Shown here piece by piece: positions 1 to 7,066 of a stretch of DNA of 64,000 bases. Numbering within the stretch: position 1 is the first letter of the stretch; each line of letters begins with the position of its first letter. The notes beneath the pieces are model-generated. The model saw only the letters and a program-made list of their open reading frames with translations. It ran no database searches and had not been told where the DNA came from. The stretch comes from Atopobium sp. oral taxon 810 str. F0209 (GTDB taxonomy: Bacteria > Actinomycetota > Coriobacteriia > Coriobacteriales > Atopobiaceae), in contig NZ_KE952935.1 in assembly GCF_000466405.1 (NCBI RefSeq), forward strand, positions 56,847 through 120,846, read 5' to 3'. Made by a program: the position numbers and the translations under genes.

Positions 1-70
1 TGGCAAGCAGGGCCGTGCTGCTTGAAAGAATGCGTGGCCTTTGACATGCGATTGCGGAAATAGACCGAAG
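1..70. repeat. Truncated end of a 31/41-bp unit array (family 1)
   Basis: The window opens inside a unit matching the arrays at 11.2 and 27.3 kb. The text TGGCAAGCAGGGCCGTGCTG, then TTGAAAGAA, then GTGGCCTTTGACA at position 34 fits the 41-bp form of the unit. Only the last one and a half units of one arm are visible, and the sequence decays after about position 65. No gene is seen before the tRNA-Ser terminator. Confidence 0.7.
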
Positions 71-144
71 ATTCAAAAGCACCTCTAGTAACATATTTGT
101 TGATGAAACATGTTTTTGGGTCAAAGGCCACAATAGCAGCTTCA

Positions 145-176
145 TAAAAAGAAAACCCCGCCGGGTAGACGGGGTG
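145..176 (-). terminator. Intrinsic terminator of tRNA-Ser
   Basis: On the minus strand a GC-rich stem (ACCCCG...CGGGGT) is followed by TTTTCTTTTT. It lies 10 bp past the 3' end of tRNA-Ser(UGA). Confidence 0.8.
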
Positions 177-184
177 AAAGATGC

Positions 185-274
185 TGGCGGAGGGAGAGAG
201 ATTCGAACTCTCGGGACGCGATGGCGCCCGACGGTTTTCAAGACCGTTGCATTCAACCGCTCTGCCATCCCTCC
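185..274 (-). tRNA. tRNA-Ser (anticodon UGA)
   Basis: The minus strand folds as a class II tRNA with a 7-bp acceptor stem (GGAGGGA/TCCCTCC), an anticodon loop CTTGAAA giving anticodon UGA, a long variable arm, a T arm with GTTCGAATC, and an encoded CCA end. The long variable arm and anticodon both indicate serine. Confidence 0.95.
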
Positions 275-413
275 AAAGGATGTGCAATATCCTAGCGCAA
301 GAGCTTTTTGCGTGTGGGCGACACCATAGCGGCACTGATAATTGCTGCACATAGAACGCATTAGCTACATTGGTACACATAATAAATAGCGTCATAGCAA
401 CGTAGGAGCAAAA

Positions 414-875
414 ATGAGCGAGATCGACGAATACTGGATGCACATTGCTCTTAAAGAAGCTGCTGTTGCAGCACAAGAAGGCGAGGTGCCTATCGGTGCC
501 TGTGTCGTCGCGGATGGCAAGCTTATTTCACGCGCGCACAACCGCCGCGAGATAGATGCTGACCCTGCAGCACATGCAGAATTTCTTGCTATGAAAGAAG
601 CAGCACGTAAACTCGGCCGTTGGCGCCTGACAGGTTGCACTGTCTATGTAACTCTAGAACCCTGCTTTATGTGTGCTGGTCTGATGATTAACTCTCGCAT
701 TGACCGTTGTGTCTATGGAGCCGCTGACCCCAAAGGCGGTGCCCTTGGCACGTTATACGATCTCAGTAATGACACACGTCTCAATCATGCTTTTGATGTA
801 ACTGCTGGTATTTGTGCTGAAGAATCGGCACAACAACTCAGAGAGTTTTTTCGAAATAGACGCAAAAAGAAATGA
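414..875 (+). CDS. tadA: tRNA-specific adenosine deaminase TadA
   Basis: A 153-residue zinc deaminase expected to convert A34 to inosine in tRNA-Arg(ACG). The zinc and catalytic motifs are clear: HAE at residues 54-56 and PCFMC at 83-87, with GEVPIGACVV near residues 23-32 as usual for TadA. Length matches the family. The start ATG follows AGGAG by about five bases. It is transcribed towards the metal-transport pair, but a 280-bp structured leader separates them, so it is probably its own unit. The only serious alternative is another small cytidine-type deaminase, but the sequence around PCFMC fits TadA well. Confidence 0.95.
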   Translation: MSEIDEYWMHIALKEAAVAAQEGEVPIGACVVADGKLISRAHNRREIDADPAAHAEFLAMKEAARKLGRWRLTGCTVYVTLEPCFMCAGLMINSRIDRCVYGAADPKGGALGTLYDLSNDTRLNHAFDVTAGICAEESAQQLREFFRNRRKKK

Positions 876-1028
876 TATGTATTGCTAAGCCAAACACCCA
901 ACTTCTGTCATATCCAATTTTTTTGCATTCGAGCACGATAAAGCTAGCATTTTGCGCTAACGGTCCAAAATCGGCGTGTACAATACCTTGTGCAAAACAA
1001 TTTGCGCCGTCGTGCGCACAAATAGAAA

Positions 1029-1137
1029 GGTCATCGATGAAACCTCGACCTCACAGTCGATGACCCCAAGGCGTCCTTGCTGGTCGCACCTTGGGGTGCC
1101 ACTCGTCGGCAGCAGCTGCTGAGCCTTGCTGCCCCAA
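1029..1137 (+). promoter_or_regulatory. Structured 5' leader with mutually exclusive hairpins before the MgtE-domain gene
   Basis: Three stems are visible between tadA and the next gene: GGTCATCGA/TCGATGACC (1029-1065), ACCCCAAGG/CCTTGGGGT (1063-1097) and GGCAGCA/TGCTGCC (1108-1133). TTGGGG at 1091-1096 can pair either with CCCCAA at 1064-1069 or with CCCCAA at 1132-1137. The second choice would break stems two and three and bring the helix next to the AAGGAG ribosome site at about 1144. This has the form of a switch controlling translation, plausibly sensing Mg2+ or another metal. It does not match the M-box or yybP-ykoY consensus that I know. Positions 876-1028 hold nothing else I can support. 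Confidence 0.5.
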
Positions 1138-1156
1138 CCAGCTAAGGAGCCCTCTT

Positions 1157-2992
1157 ATGATTTATCTCTCCCAAATGGTGGGAAACCCTGTATACGACCT
1201 CGAAGGTGAGCAGATTGGTCGCGTCAACGACCTTGGTATTGCTACTGGCGAGGTGTTTCCCCGCGTTACGAGCCTTGCAATCGTCGGACCAGGCAAGACA
1301 CCTTTTATGATTTCCTGGCGCAAGTATGTTGACACCTTTAATGAATCCGAAGTGCGTCTAAGAGTTATCAAAACGGATATTCGCTTCTCGTATCTCCAGC
1401 CCAACGAGGTTCTTATTGCTCGTGATCTCTTGGACAAACAGATTGTAGACACCCGCGGCATGCGTGTTGTCCGCGTCAACGATCTTAAGTTCTCAGATAC
1501 CAGCTCTTCCCAGCTACGACTGCTGGGTGCCGAGGTAGGCGCCCGCGGTATTTTGCGCACTCTCTCCCCTCACCTTGAGACTATTGCCCTCAAACTGGCA
1601 AAAACCTTTGGCAAGTCCTTACCTGAGCGCATCATCGCTTGGAACTACATGGATCTGCTTGACCGCGACTTATCTGATGTAAAGCTCTCGGTATCTCACA
1701 AGACACTCGATGATATGCACCCTGCTGATATTGCAGACATTATCGAGCGCCTGGATCCACGTCTGCGTGGTCAGGTTTTTGCCCAGCTTGATGACGAGCA
1801 GGCCGCCGACGCTATGGCAGAAATTGATGAGGACAAGGCTGCCGAGATTATGGGCGACCTCGATGAGCGTTCGGCATCGCGCATGCTATCCGAGATGGAC
1901 CCCGACGACGCAGCTGAGCTTGTGAGCGAACTTGATTACGATAAGGCGGAAAAACTCCTTGCCCTGATGGGCATCAAAGAACAAAAGGCAGTGCGTCAGC
2001 TGTTAGGATATCGCGAGGATACCGCTGGACGTATCATGACTTCAGAGTTTCTCTCGCTACCTGAGGATGCAACCGTTGCCGATGCAGTAGAGGCAATGCG
2101 CAGACTTGATGAGGATTTTGAAACCATTCGCTATCTCTACGTCGAAGATGAGGAAGGTTTGGTCACAGGTGCCATCTCACTCAACGATCTCATTGTTGCA
2201 ACGGATGGTACTCATCTCAAAGATCTCGCTTCCGATGAACTCATCACTGCTGGTCCCGATGATGACCAGGAAGATGTTGCCGAAGGCATTGCCAAATACA
2301 ATCTTCTTGCAATGCCTGTAGTAGATGACAAAGGCAAGATGTTAGGTGTTGTCACCGTTGACGATGCACTTGATGTTATGGAAGAAGAGCATGCCGAAGA
2401 CCTGCAAATTGCTGGTGCTCCGCGTAGCGACACGGGCGACCGCCCGCGCGATCTCTTTATTATTGTTGTGCGCAACCTTTGGTTTCCCTTTTGGATTGCA
2501 GGTATTGTCGCTTGTATTGCGCTCTTTGGTAAGAGCTTTGGCACCCCTGCTGCGCTTGCGTCGGCAGCCGTCTTGCCTGCAGCGCTTATACTTGCCGATG
2601 CCGCCGCTAGCTACGCAACGAACTTCTTTCTTGAATACAACTCTGATGATGAAGACAGTCCTTCTATCGCAGGCTTCTTCCTCAAAGGCATCGCAATTGG
2701 ATTGCTCTTTGGCTTGGTGTTAATAATAACCAGCGGCCTTTTACTGCCCGCACTTCATCTACCTCATGAGCTTGCAATTCTTGGTGATGCAGTAGGTCAT
2801 AGCTTTGCCGCAGGCGCTGGCACTGTAATAGCATCCTTTGCACTCTCGCTAGTCTGGTTGCTCATTTTGCGCCACCGTGATAACAAAAACAAAGAGACTT
2901 CGGGACTTGCGCTGAGCGTAGCTGCACTAACTGCGGCACTCATTATTTTCCTTGCCCTCATCAATCTTTGCGGCGTAGGAATCACGGGGTAG
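1157..2992 (+). CDS. PRC-barrel/MgtE-N/CBS membrane protein (divergent MgtE-like Mg2+ transporter or sensor)
   Basis: A 611-residue protein. Two PRC-barrel-like segments (about 5-75 and 85-165) precede an MgtE_N superhelical domain (about 185-285, with the HPADIADIIERLDP pattern), a CBS pair (about 295-410), and five predicted membrane helices from about 440 to the end. In MgtE the N and CBS domains bind Mg2+ in the cytoplasm and gate the pore. Here the pore region is divergent and I do not see the usual GNAGTQ-type motif, so channel activity is uncertain and a sensing role is possible. The start was chosen for the AAGGAG site 7 bp upstream, not an in-frame ATG at 1091 that lies inside the leader hairpins. 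It is separated by 3 bp from the Nramp-like gene and almost surely co-transcribed with it. Confidence 0.8.
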   Translation: MIYLSQMVGNPVYDLEGEQIGRVNDLGIATGEVFPRVTSLAIVGPGKTPFMISWRKYVDTFNESEVRLRVIKTDIRFSYLQPNEVLIARDLLDKQIVDTRGMRVVRVNDLKFSDTSSSQLRLLGAEVGARGILRTLSPHLETIALKLAKTFGKSLPERIIAWNYMDLLDRDLSDVKLSVSHKTLDDMHPADIADIIERLDPRLRGQVFAQLDDEQAADAMAEIDEDKAAEIMGDLDERSASRMLSEMDPDDAAELVSELDYDKAEKLLALMGIKEQKAVRQLLGYREDTAGRIMTSEFLSLPEDATVADAVEAMRRLDEDFETIRYLYVEDEEGLVTGAISLNDLIVATDGTHLKDLASDELITAGPDDDQEDVAEGIAKYNLLAMPVVDDKGKMLGVVTVDDALDVMEEEHAEDLQIAGAPRSDTGDRPRDLFIIVVRNLWFPFWIAGIVACIALFGKSFGTPAALASAAVLPAALILADAAASYATNFFLEYNSDDEDSPSIAGFFLKGIAIGLLFGLVLIITSGLLLPALHLPHELAILGDAVGHSFAAGAGTVIASFALSLVWLLILRHRDNKNKETSGLALSVAALTAALIIFLALINLCGVGITG

Positions 2993-2995
2993 CGT

Positions 2996-4309
2996 ATGGC
3001 AGAAGCTATCAAGCAAAACGAAAAATTACAGCACAGCCTATCTGACGAACACTCCGAGCCAAGTTCTAAGAGCAAGGTGACAAACACAAACAAAGCTGGT
3101 ATTGCAGCAATTCTTGCCGCTATGGGTCCTGGCATACTTACTTCACTTGCAGGTATGGATGCGGGTGGTATCGCAACCTTTTCGACCGAAGGTGCAAGCT
3201 ATGGCTTCGGAATGCTTTGGTCGATTCCTATTACCTGCCTGTTATTGATGGTGGTGCAGGAAACCTCAGCACGTATGGCATGCGTCACTGGCAAGGGTTT
3301 TGCAGCTCTTGTACGCGAGCGTTTTGGTATCCGCATCTCAGCGGTTGCTATGGCAGCAACTATCATCTCTAACTTTGCCGTTACCCTATCTGAGTTTGCA
3401 GGCATCGCCTCGGGCATGCTGCTTTTTGGCGTGCCTCTACAGTTTTCGGTACCCGTAGCCGCTGTTGCGTCTTGGCTACTTGCCATGTCAGGCTCCTACC
3501 GTCGTATCGAAAAAATCTTACTAACCATTTCCTGCGTTTTTGTAACCTATATCATCGCTGGATCCATCGCTTGTAAAGACTGGGGCGGAGCGCTTACCAG
3601 CACGGTGATTCCGCAAATGTCAGGTAATCCCGCCTATATTTCACTATTAGTTGCCAGTATTGGCACTACTATCTCTCCCTATATGATCTTTATGGTCTCA
3701 AGCAATGTGGTCGAGAAAAACCTCAATGCCAGCGATATCCCAGGTCAGCGCGCTGATAATATCTCTGGTGCCCTTGTCTCACAAATTATTGCTTGGTTTA
3801 TTGTGCTCACTACCGCAAGTGTTTTGCCCCTGGGCACACCCGTTAATGATGCAGCAAGCGCTGCCGCAGCGCTGGTACCTTTTGCTGGTCGCTATGCCAT
3901 GATTATGTTTGCAGCCGGCCTTGTTGGAGCATCATTTTTGGCAGCCTGCGTACTTCCTGGTATCACCGCGAGCGCTGTATGCGAGGCTTTTGGCTGGGAG
4001 CGTGGGGCCGATCGTAGCTGGGCAGAGGCTCCCACCTACCGCGGTATTATTACAGCGATTACCCTACTTTCTGCAGGTATTGTTTTGATTCCCGGTGTCA
4101 ATCTTTTTGGCATTATGATGGCTGCACAAGTTATCAACGGCGTGCTATTACCTGTTTTGCTCCTTTGCATGGTAAATATTGCAAGCGACCGTCACATCAT
4201 GGGCAAGCATGTTAGCAGCAAAGCATGGACAATATTGACTTGGTTCACCATTATTACTGTCATAGTTTTGACCGTGATAATGTTTGTGCTACAGGCAGCA
4301 GGCGTGTAG
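2996..4309 (+). CDS. Nramp-family transporter of the NRMT (Mg2+) type
   Basis: A 437-residue, about 11-helix Nramp-fold protein. Classical Mn/Fe Nramps carry DPGN in helix 1 and MPHN in helix 6, where the Met selects transition metals. Here helix 1 has DAGG (residues 55-58) and helix 6 has SPYM (227-230), so the metal-binding methionine and the Asn are gone while Asp55 is kept. Loss of that Met marks the NRMT clade, of which the Eggerthella lenta member was shown to transport Mg2+ and Mn2+ without proton coupling. Pairing with an MgtE-domain protein supports Mg2+ as substrate. The hydrophilic N-terminal tail is about 32 residues. Homology-based pipelines would probably name this MntH, which the motifs argue against. 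Confidence 0.8.
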   Translation: MAEAIKQNEKLQHSLSDEHSEPSSKSKVTNTNKAGIAAILAAMGPGILTSLAGMDAGGIATFSTEGASYGFGMLWSIPITCLLLMVVQETSARMACVTGKGFAALVRERFGIRISAVAMAATIISNFAVTLSEFAGIASGMLLFGVPLQFSVPVAAVASWLLAMSGSYRRIEKILLTISCVFVTYIIAGSIACKDWGGALTSTVIPQMSGNPAYISLLVASIGTTISPYMIFMVSSNVVEKNLNASDIPGQRADNISGALVSQIIAWFIVLTTASVLPLGTPVNDAASAAAALVPFAGRYAMIMFAAGLVGASFLAACVLPGITASAVCEAFGWERGADRSWAEAPTYRGIITAITLLSAGIVLIPGVNLFGIMMAAQVINGVLLPVLLLCMVNIASDRHIMGKHVSSKAWTILTWFTIITVIVLTVIMFVLQAAGV

Positions 4310-4322
4310 CATCCCAACAAAG

Positions 4323-4799
4323 CTAAGACAACTTACGTAGGTTTTGCTTGGCAGAAAGCTCACTAACATCGATTCGCCAGGTCTTGGTATGAGCGAGGCT
4401 TCCGCAATCCGCCGGGTCAAAAAGCTTATAGCCACAATGCTCACAAAGACGACGAAGTGCTTTGCTCTTTTCTTCAGGCTCATTTAATTCATAGGCGATA
4501 CCTCGACCAATCAAACTCTGATAGCGTGCTGTTATCCCATGTTTGATCTGGTCATAGCGGATAAAGCGATCAAATTCTACACAGACATGGGGATTTGCTT
4601 TTAGCAGTTCAACCTTATATCCACTCGGCGCGCCGTGAACATAAATGCGAGGAAATTCACCTTCCCAATCCCAGCCAAACGATAGAGGCACAATATAGGG
4701 AAACTCTCCGTCACACATTGCCACGCGCACGACATCACACGCATCTAAAAACGCACGCATCTCTTTGGGATTTGTCACCTGACGGTCTTTGCGAATCAT
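4323..4799 (-). CDS. Pyridoxamine 5'-phosphate oxidase-like flavin split-barrel protein (NimA-like)
   Basis: A 158-residue protein beginning with a MIRKDRQV-type N terminus and containing VPLSFGWDW and IYVHGAPSGYKVELL, the pattern of the small PNPOx-like family that includes NimA nitroimidazole reductases. Such proteins bind FMN or another flavin/heme cofactor as dimers; the substrate here is unknown. The start codon has AGGGG seven bases upstream. It starts 8 bp after the PRC-barrel gene and probably shares its transcript. It converges on the Nramp gene with 13 bp between stops, leaving no room for a separate terminator. Confidence 0.8.
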   Translation of the reverse strand: MIRKDRQVTNPKEMRAFLDACDVVRVAMCDGEFPYIVPLSFGWDWEGEFPRIYVHGAPSGYKVELLKANPHVCVEFDRFIRYDQIKHGITARYQSLIGRGIAYELNEPEEKSKALRRLCEHCGYKLFDPADCGSLAHTKTWRIDVSELSAKQNLRKLS

Positions 4800-4807
4800 A
4801 GTCGCCC

Positions 4808-5686
4808 CTATTTAGATGATTTTTTATATTCGTCAGCAAAAGAGCCAAGCATCGAACCAAATTTACCTAGTTGCCGACCTACTGCACGGGCGGCTTTGTC
4901 GCTGGATTTCTTATCCGACTTACTCGTGTGAGAAGCTTTTTTCTCCTGAGAAGACTTTTCAGCAACAGCAAGTGAATCTTGCGCCACACGCTTAGTTTGA
5001 CCAATCATCTTGCCTAGGGCATGCGAGCCTTTATCCACCGCCTGAGTTGCTTCTTTACCTAGGCGTTTACCCGCTTCCTGTGCAGCTAAACTTGCACGGG
5101 CTGTCGCCTCACCCGCCTGAGCAGCAAGACCACCATTAAGTCCCAAATGTGCTGCTTCCCCATCTACAATCATGAACCCCTTTTGATAGCCACGTAACAT
5201 CCGAACAGGGATTTCGACGGATCCCACCAAAGAACGTGCAGTACCGCCATCGCCTACAAAAAAAGTTTTAACCGCACCGGTGTGCTCATCAAAGGCAATA
5301 TCGTTGGCATAACCCAACTCACGACCCGTATCGGTCTTAACATCCATGCCTTCCCAGAGAATGCAGTTGTCCCAATCAAGACCTAAACGGCTACGCGCCT
5401 CATCATCAAAACTTTCCATTACCCGAGTGGCATAGATACCATCTGCGTAAAACTCGCAGGAGTCCAGTGCCAAAAAAACATCCTCACGTTTAAACATCAT
5501 CGCCATATCGCGACGTTTCACCAAAAATCCTACCAAGCGCTTACCACCAGGCGCAAACACCGCCATATGCACCTTGCCAATACGCAAAGGTTTTTTATCG
5601 GAGGCATTTTCGGGCGTAGTCAATTTTCCGCGTTCGTCACGAGGAATATAAACTGCTGTGTTGTACAGCTTGTTTGCCTGAAGCAT
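4808..5686 (-). CDS. PRC-barrel domain protein
   Basis: About 292 residues. The first 180 or so hold two PRC-barrel-like segments (RIGKVHMAVFAPGGKRLVGF and GRELGYANDIAFDEHTGAVK), the fold also found at the N terminus of the MgtE-like protein at 1157-2992. The C-terminal third is a lysine-, alanine- and serine-rich, probably helical or disordered region. The ATG at 5686 has GGAG five bases upstream and is preferred over an in-frame TTG 15 bp earlier. Function is unknown; PRC barrels occur in RNA-processing and membrane-associated regulatory proteins. Confidence 0.75.
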   Translation of the reverse strand: MLQANKLYNTAVYIPRDERGKLTTPENASDKKPLRIGKVHMAVFAPGGKRLVGFLVKRRDMAMMFKREDVFLALDSCEFYADGIYATRVMESFDDEARSRLGLDWDNCILWEGMDVKTDTGRELGYANDIAFDEHTGAVKTFFVGDGGTARSLVGSVEIPVRMLRGYQKGFMIVDGEAAHLGLNGGLAAQAGEATARASLAAQEAGKRLGKEATQAVDKGSHALGKMIGQTKRVAQDSLAVAEKSSQEKKASHTSKSDKKSSDKAARAVGRQLGKFGSMLGSFADEYKKSSK

Positions 5687-5726
5687 GGGGTCTCCGTTCA
5701 AAAGTACAAGTCAAAGCAAATGGAGA

Positions 5727-5757
5727 AAAGGGACACCATCGCTCGATAGTGTCCCTC
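5727..5757 (-). terminator. Intrinsic terminator after the YtxH gene
   Basis: A perfect 8-bp stem AGGGACAC/GTGTCCCT is followed on the minus strand by TTTTC. It lies between the YtxH gene and the PRC-barrel gene. Confidence 0.75.
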
Positions 5758-5797
5758 AGTTATTTATGAAGCAAAACGCAAGCTAATATCCACCTAT

Positions 5798-6259
5798 TTA
5801 CTCGGCGTCATCCTCTTCGGAATCCTCATCCTCGGAAACTACCTCAATGTGAACACCTTCAGCAGCGGCCTCGGCCTCAGCAGGCATATCCGCTACGGCA
5901 GCAACCTTGTCCTGAACAGTCTGCATGACATCCTGAACCTGCTCAGAGGTACTACTTACGGCACTTGAGAGTGAGTCGCGAAGCTGGTCCATGCGCTGAC
6001 GAGCCAAATCGACCTTGGCACGAAGTTCATCTGTTGCAGCCCCCGGATCAGCCTTAGTGCTTGCCATCTTCTCATTGACAATGCGAGCACCACGCTCATA
6101 GGAATCAACAGCACTATCCCACACGTCGTTGACAGCATCAGCTGCCATGGCGCGGCTTTCAGCACCCGTGCGAGGGGCCAGCAATACACCAGCAGCAAAG
6201 CCGGCAGCAGCCCCAACGAGGGTTCCGCAGAGAAGACTTGCAACGTTTTTAGCACTCAT
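5798..6259 (-). CDS. YtxH-domain small membrane protein
   Basis: A 153-residue protein with a glycine-zipper-like N-terminal membrane helix (residues 8-30, GTLVGAAAGFAAGVLLAPRTG), the YtxH signature. A predicted amphipathic helical stretch and a strongly acidic tail (SEDEDSEEDDAE) follow. RBS AGGAGG is well placed before the ATG. YtxH proteins are often envelope-stress associated, but no precise role is known. It lies 85 bp downstream of the HxxEH protein and may share its transcript; a terminator follows. Confidence 0.8.
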   Translation of the reverse strand: MSAKNVASLLCGTLVGAAAGFAAGVLLAPRTGAESRAMAADAVNDVWDSAVDSYERGARIVNEKMASTKADPGAATDELRAKVDLARQRMDQLRDSLSSAVSSTSEQVQDVMQTVQDKVAAVADMPAEAEAAAEGVHIEVVSEDEDSEEDDAE

Positions 6260-6344
6260 GAAAGTTCCTCCTGTCAGTAAGCCCCTTGGGACTTGTTCTC
6301 AAACTCCAGAACAAGTATACCCGCGCAGGGGTAAATCAGCAGCC

Positions 6345-7001
6345 TTAACGTAGAACCCGAGGTGCGGGCATTGAGTCAAGCAGATCGTCAGCAGAGGTAT
6401 TTTGCTGCTCTGCAAGTTCTGCTTCCTCATCTTCCTCTGGCTCAGACTCCTCATCGTCCACAGCTTCAAGCTCTTCTTCTGCAGACTCCGACTCATCCTC
6501 AGCAGCGTACTCGTCTTCATCTGCAGTATCGAGGCTCTCAACCATATTAATCAGACCCCGAACCGTCGCTTTAACATCAGGCTTAGGATCTGCGCCATCA
6601 GTGTATGCCCATTGCAGCAACCAAGAAGCGCTCATCAAAGCTCCTGCAACCAAAACGTCATCTGTACAAGCTAGCTCGATGTCCCAACCACGCGGATCGT
6701 CAGCTACTGCAAAGGTGCGACCTGAGAGAGTATCTCCTGCAATATCGGTCTGCGCAAGCAGTTCCACTGTTGTGTGCTCCAAGAGATGCGCGAGCTCTGT
6801 TGCGCCCATCACATCCTTGAAAGTTTTGCTGCTATCACCCAAACACACATGATCAACAATGTGCGGAAGCAGGTAGTACACACGAGCAGTGCCTTCAAGG
6901 TCGTCGCTTGTCATCAGAGGAGCATCGTCAGCAAGATGCACACGCGCAGTAAGCTTGCGCGGACCTACCTCGACTCGCGTAATCTCAAAGAACTGTGACA
7001 T
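6345..7001 (-). CDS. Uncharacterised protein resembling the N-terminal domain of cyanophycin synthetase
   Basis: A 218-residue protein. Residues 66-125 contain H72-L-L-E75-H76-T-T-V-E80, then SGRTFAV and a GWDIELACTDDVLVAGALMSA strand-helix region. This spacing resembles the N domain of CphA, where HxxEHxxxE was proposed to form a zinc hydrolase site. The last 65 residues are an acidic, probably disordered tail. No ATP-grasp or Mur-ligase domains are present, so it is not a cyanophycin synthetase. GGAG precedes the ATG. The CphA relationship is my reading of the motif and needs a structure-based comparison; otherwise it is a conserved protein of unknown function. Confidence 0.6.
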   Translation of the reverse strand: MSQFFEITRVEVGPRKLTARVHLADDAPLMTSDDLEGTARVYYLLPHIVDHVCLGDSSKTFKDVMGATELAHLLEHTTVELLAQTDIAGDTLSGRTFAVADDPRGWDIELACTDDVLVAGALMSASWLLQWAYTDGADPKPDVKATVRGLINMVESLDTADEDEYAAEDESESAEEELEAVDDEESEPEEDEEAELAEQQNTSADDLLDSMPAPRVLR

Positions 7002-7066
7002 ATCGTCTCCTACCTATTTCTGATAACTCTTTGCTACTGCCTCAGCACAACCGTCTATCTCTCTCG

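Noticed and set aside
872-1063. Leader peptide of 63 codons overlapping the tadA stop
   Set aside because: No ribosome site, unusual composition and overlap with leader hairpins; looks like a chance frame.
1029-1137. M-box or yybP-ykoY riboswitch upstream of the MgtE-domain gene
   Set aside because: I could not find the conserved elements of either class (for example GGGGAGUA for yybP-ykoY), so the leader is reported only as an unclassified structured RNA.
2996-4309. Annotation as a manganese transporter MntH
   Set aside because: The DPGN and MPHN motifs needed for classical Mn/Fe transport are replaced, so the NRMT reading is preferred.
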